Assembly: GCA_913774795.1 (NCBI GenBank)
Contig: CAJYIL010000524.1
Coordinates: forward strand, 1 to 7,586
DNA from: Pseudobdellovibrionaceae bacterium
Lineage (GTDB): Bacteria; Bdellovibrionota; Bdellovibrionia; Bdellovibrionales; JAMPXM01
Length of the DNA: 7,586 nucleotides
Direction of reading: 5' to 3'
The position numbers and the translations under genes were made by a program. Positions 6,950 through 7,586 of the stretch are shown here, one piece after another. The stretch's first letter is position 1. Each line of letters starts with the position of its first letter. The notes beneath the pieces were generated by a model that searched no databases, was not told where the DNA came from, and saw only the letters and a list, made by a program, of their open reading frames with translations.

Positions 6950-7479
6950 TTTATCTGTTCAAGAGCGAGGTTGAGTTCCAGAACGTTCACCGTGGGTTCA
7001 CCCAACAATCCTAGCTGACGCCCTTCGGTCGCGCTATCGATCAGTTGGTTCAGCCGCGACTCTGGGACGCCGCGAGCTTGCGCGACTCGCGCCACTTGCG
7101 ACCGCGCGGCCTCGGGACTGATGTGGGGATCTAGACCACTTCCCGACGCCGAGAGAAGAAGCTCAGGGGTGTCTGAAGTTTTACGTCGAGAATCGCGTGC
7201 TTTTACAAGATCGGCGCTGGTCGGACCTAAGTTTGAACCACCCGACGGCATCGGGTTGTAATCGACCGCGCTCGGCCTTGGCCAAAAATTCTTTGGCGAC
7301 TCAAACTTCTGCGCGATGAGCCGTGATCCGATCACGGTTTCGCCTTGGCGAATTAAATCTCCACCCGCTTGCCGAGAGAACGCCGCCTGACCGACAAGCG
7401 TCACGAACACGGGGTAGGCAAGCCCGAGAGCCAAGGTCATGAAAAAGAAAACCCGTAGAGAAACAAAGAGGTCCTTCAT
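6946..7479 (-). CDS. kdpC: KdpC, subunit of the Kdp potassium-transporting ATPase
   Basis: KdpC is the single-span subunit that stabilises the KdpFABC complex and is thought to help nucleotide binding by KdpB. An N-terminal membrane helix (about residues 9-31) precedes a periplasmic domain containing family motifs: GSRLIAQKF (51-59), FWPRPSAVDYNP (65-76), SGGSNLG (79-85), SASGSGLDPHIS (110-121) and a C-terminal GEPTVNVLELNLAL. I place the start at the ATG at 7479, giving 177 residues. The frame extends to a TTG at 7497, but that would overlap the end of kdpB and add six untypical residues. A GGATGGG stretch upstream could serve as ribosome binding site. The kdpB stop is one base away, and the kdpC stop overlaps the kdpD ATG. 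The segment between SGGSNLG and SASGSGLD is roughly ten residues shorter than in E. coli KdpC. Confidence 0.96.
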   Translation of the reverse strand: MKDLFVSLRVFFFMTLALGLAYPVFVTLVGQAAFSRQAGGDLIRQGETVIGSRLIAQKFESPKNFWPRPSAVDYNPMPSGGSNLGPTSADLVKARDSRRKTSDTPELLLSASGSGLDPHISPEAARSQVARVAQARGVPESRLNQLIDSATEGRQLGLLGEPTVNVLELNLALEQIK

Positions 7480-7480
7480 T

Positions 7481-7586
7481 TTACACCCATCCGACAAACG
7501 TCAATGCGACGTCGATGATTTTGATTCCGATAAAAGGCGCAACGAGCCCCCCAACACAGTAAATCAGCAAATTTCTCTTGAGGAGT
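7481..7586 (-). CDS. kdpB: KdpB, catalytic P-type ATPase subunit, C-terminal fragment only
   Basis: Only the last 34 codons and a TAA (7483-7481) are visible; the gene continues past the right edge of the window. The peptide RNLLIYCVGGLVAPFIGIK, followed by a final hydrophobic stretch ending FVGWV, is the conserved last membrane segment of KdpB, which in E. coli reads very similarly (RNLLIYGLGGLIVPFIGIK). KdpB hydrolyses ATP to energise potassium uptake through KdpA. The catalytic aspartate and nucleotide-binding domains are outside the window, so integrity of the enzyme cannot be judged. The position, one base upstream of kdpC, matches the standard kdpABC order. Confidence 0.95.
   Translation of the reverse strand, partial: LLKRNLLIYCVGGLVAPFIGIKIIDVALTFVGWV

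Noticed and set aside
7480..7497. TTG at 7497 as kdpC start
   Set aside because: It would add six residues not typical of KdpC and overlap the end of kdpB; the ATG at 7479 gives the usual N-terminus directly before the membrane helix.

Overview
The window carries the 3' end of a kdp potassium-transport operon with its sensor pair, next to three unrelated genes. The kdp identification is secure. The rest looks like ordinary chromosome of a Gram-negative bacterium: moderately GC-rich, a signal-peptide-bearing membrane protein, and a cysteine-rich, presumably exported metalloprotease. A proteobacterial or Bdellovibrio-like host is possible, but this is a weak guess. There is no rRNA, tRNA, CRISPR array or mobile element, and no sign of recent transfer.

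Left part (1-2494). A plus-strand gene open at the window edge encodes a divergent M13 (neprilysin-like) zinc metallopeptidase. I identify it from five spaced landmarks: NAYY, HEMAH, ERFAD, a His-x5-Arg pair and a C-terminal cysteine pair. Its 3' end overlaps, tail to tail, a minus-strand LysE/RhtB-type exporter. A divergent intergenic region of about 220 bp follows, with one weak promoter candidate pointing right.

Middle (2495-3607). A 370-residue protein of unknown function has a clear signal peptide, a periplasmic N-terminal segment and about five membrane helices. Its stop codon lies one base from the stop of kdpE, so the two genes converge with no spacer.

Right part (3609-7586, all minus strand). 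In transcription order these are the last 34 codons of kdpB (P-type ATPase subunit), kdpC (assembly or stabilising subunit), kdpD (sensor histidine kinase) and kdpE (OmpR-type response regulator). The spacing is a 1-nt gap, a 4-nt ATGA overlap and another 4-nt ATGA overlap, which indicates one polycistronic, translationally coupled unit. KdpD would sense low potassium or osmotic stress and phosphorylate KdpE. KdpE would then activate the kdp promoter, which lies outside the window, raising both the high-affinity KdpFABC pump and its own sensor pair. kdpA, the kdp promoter and any kdpF are not visible.

I found no clearly new multigene system. The items most worth a second look are the enlarged M13 peptidase, the unidentified membrane protein, the partly conserved cyclic-di-AMP-type motif in KdpD, and the two tightly packed convergent gene ends.
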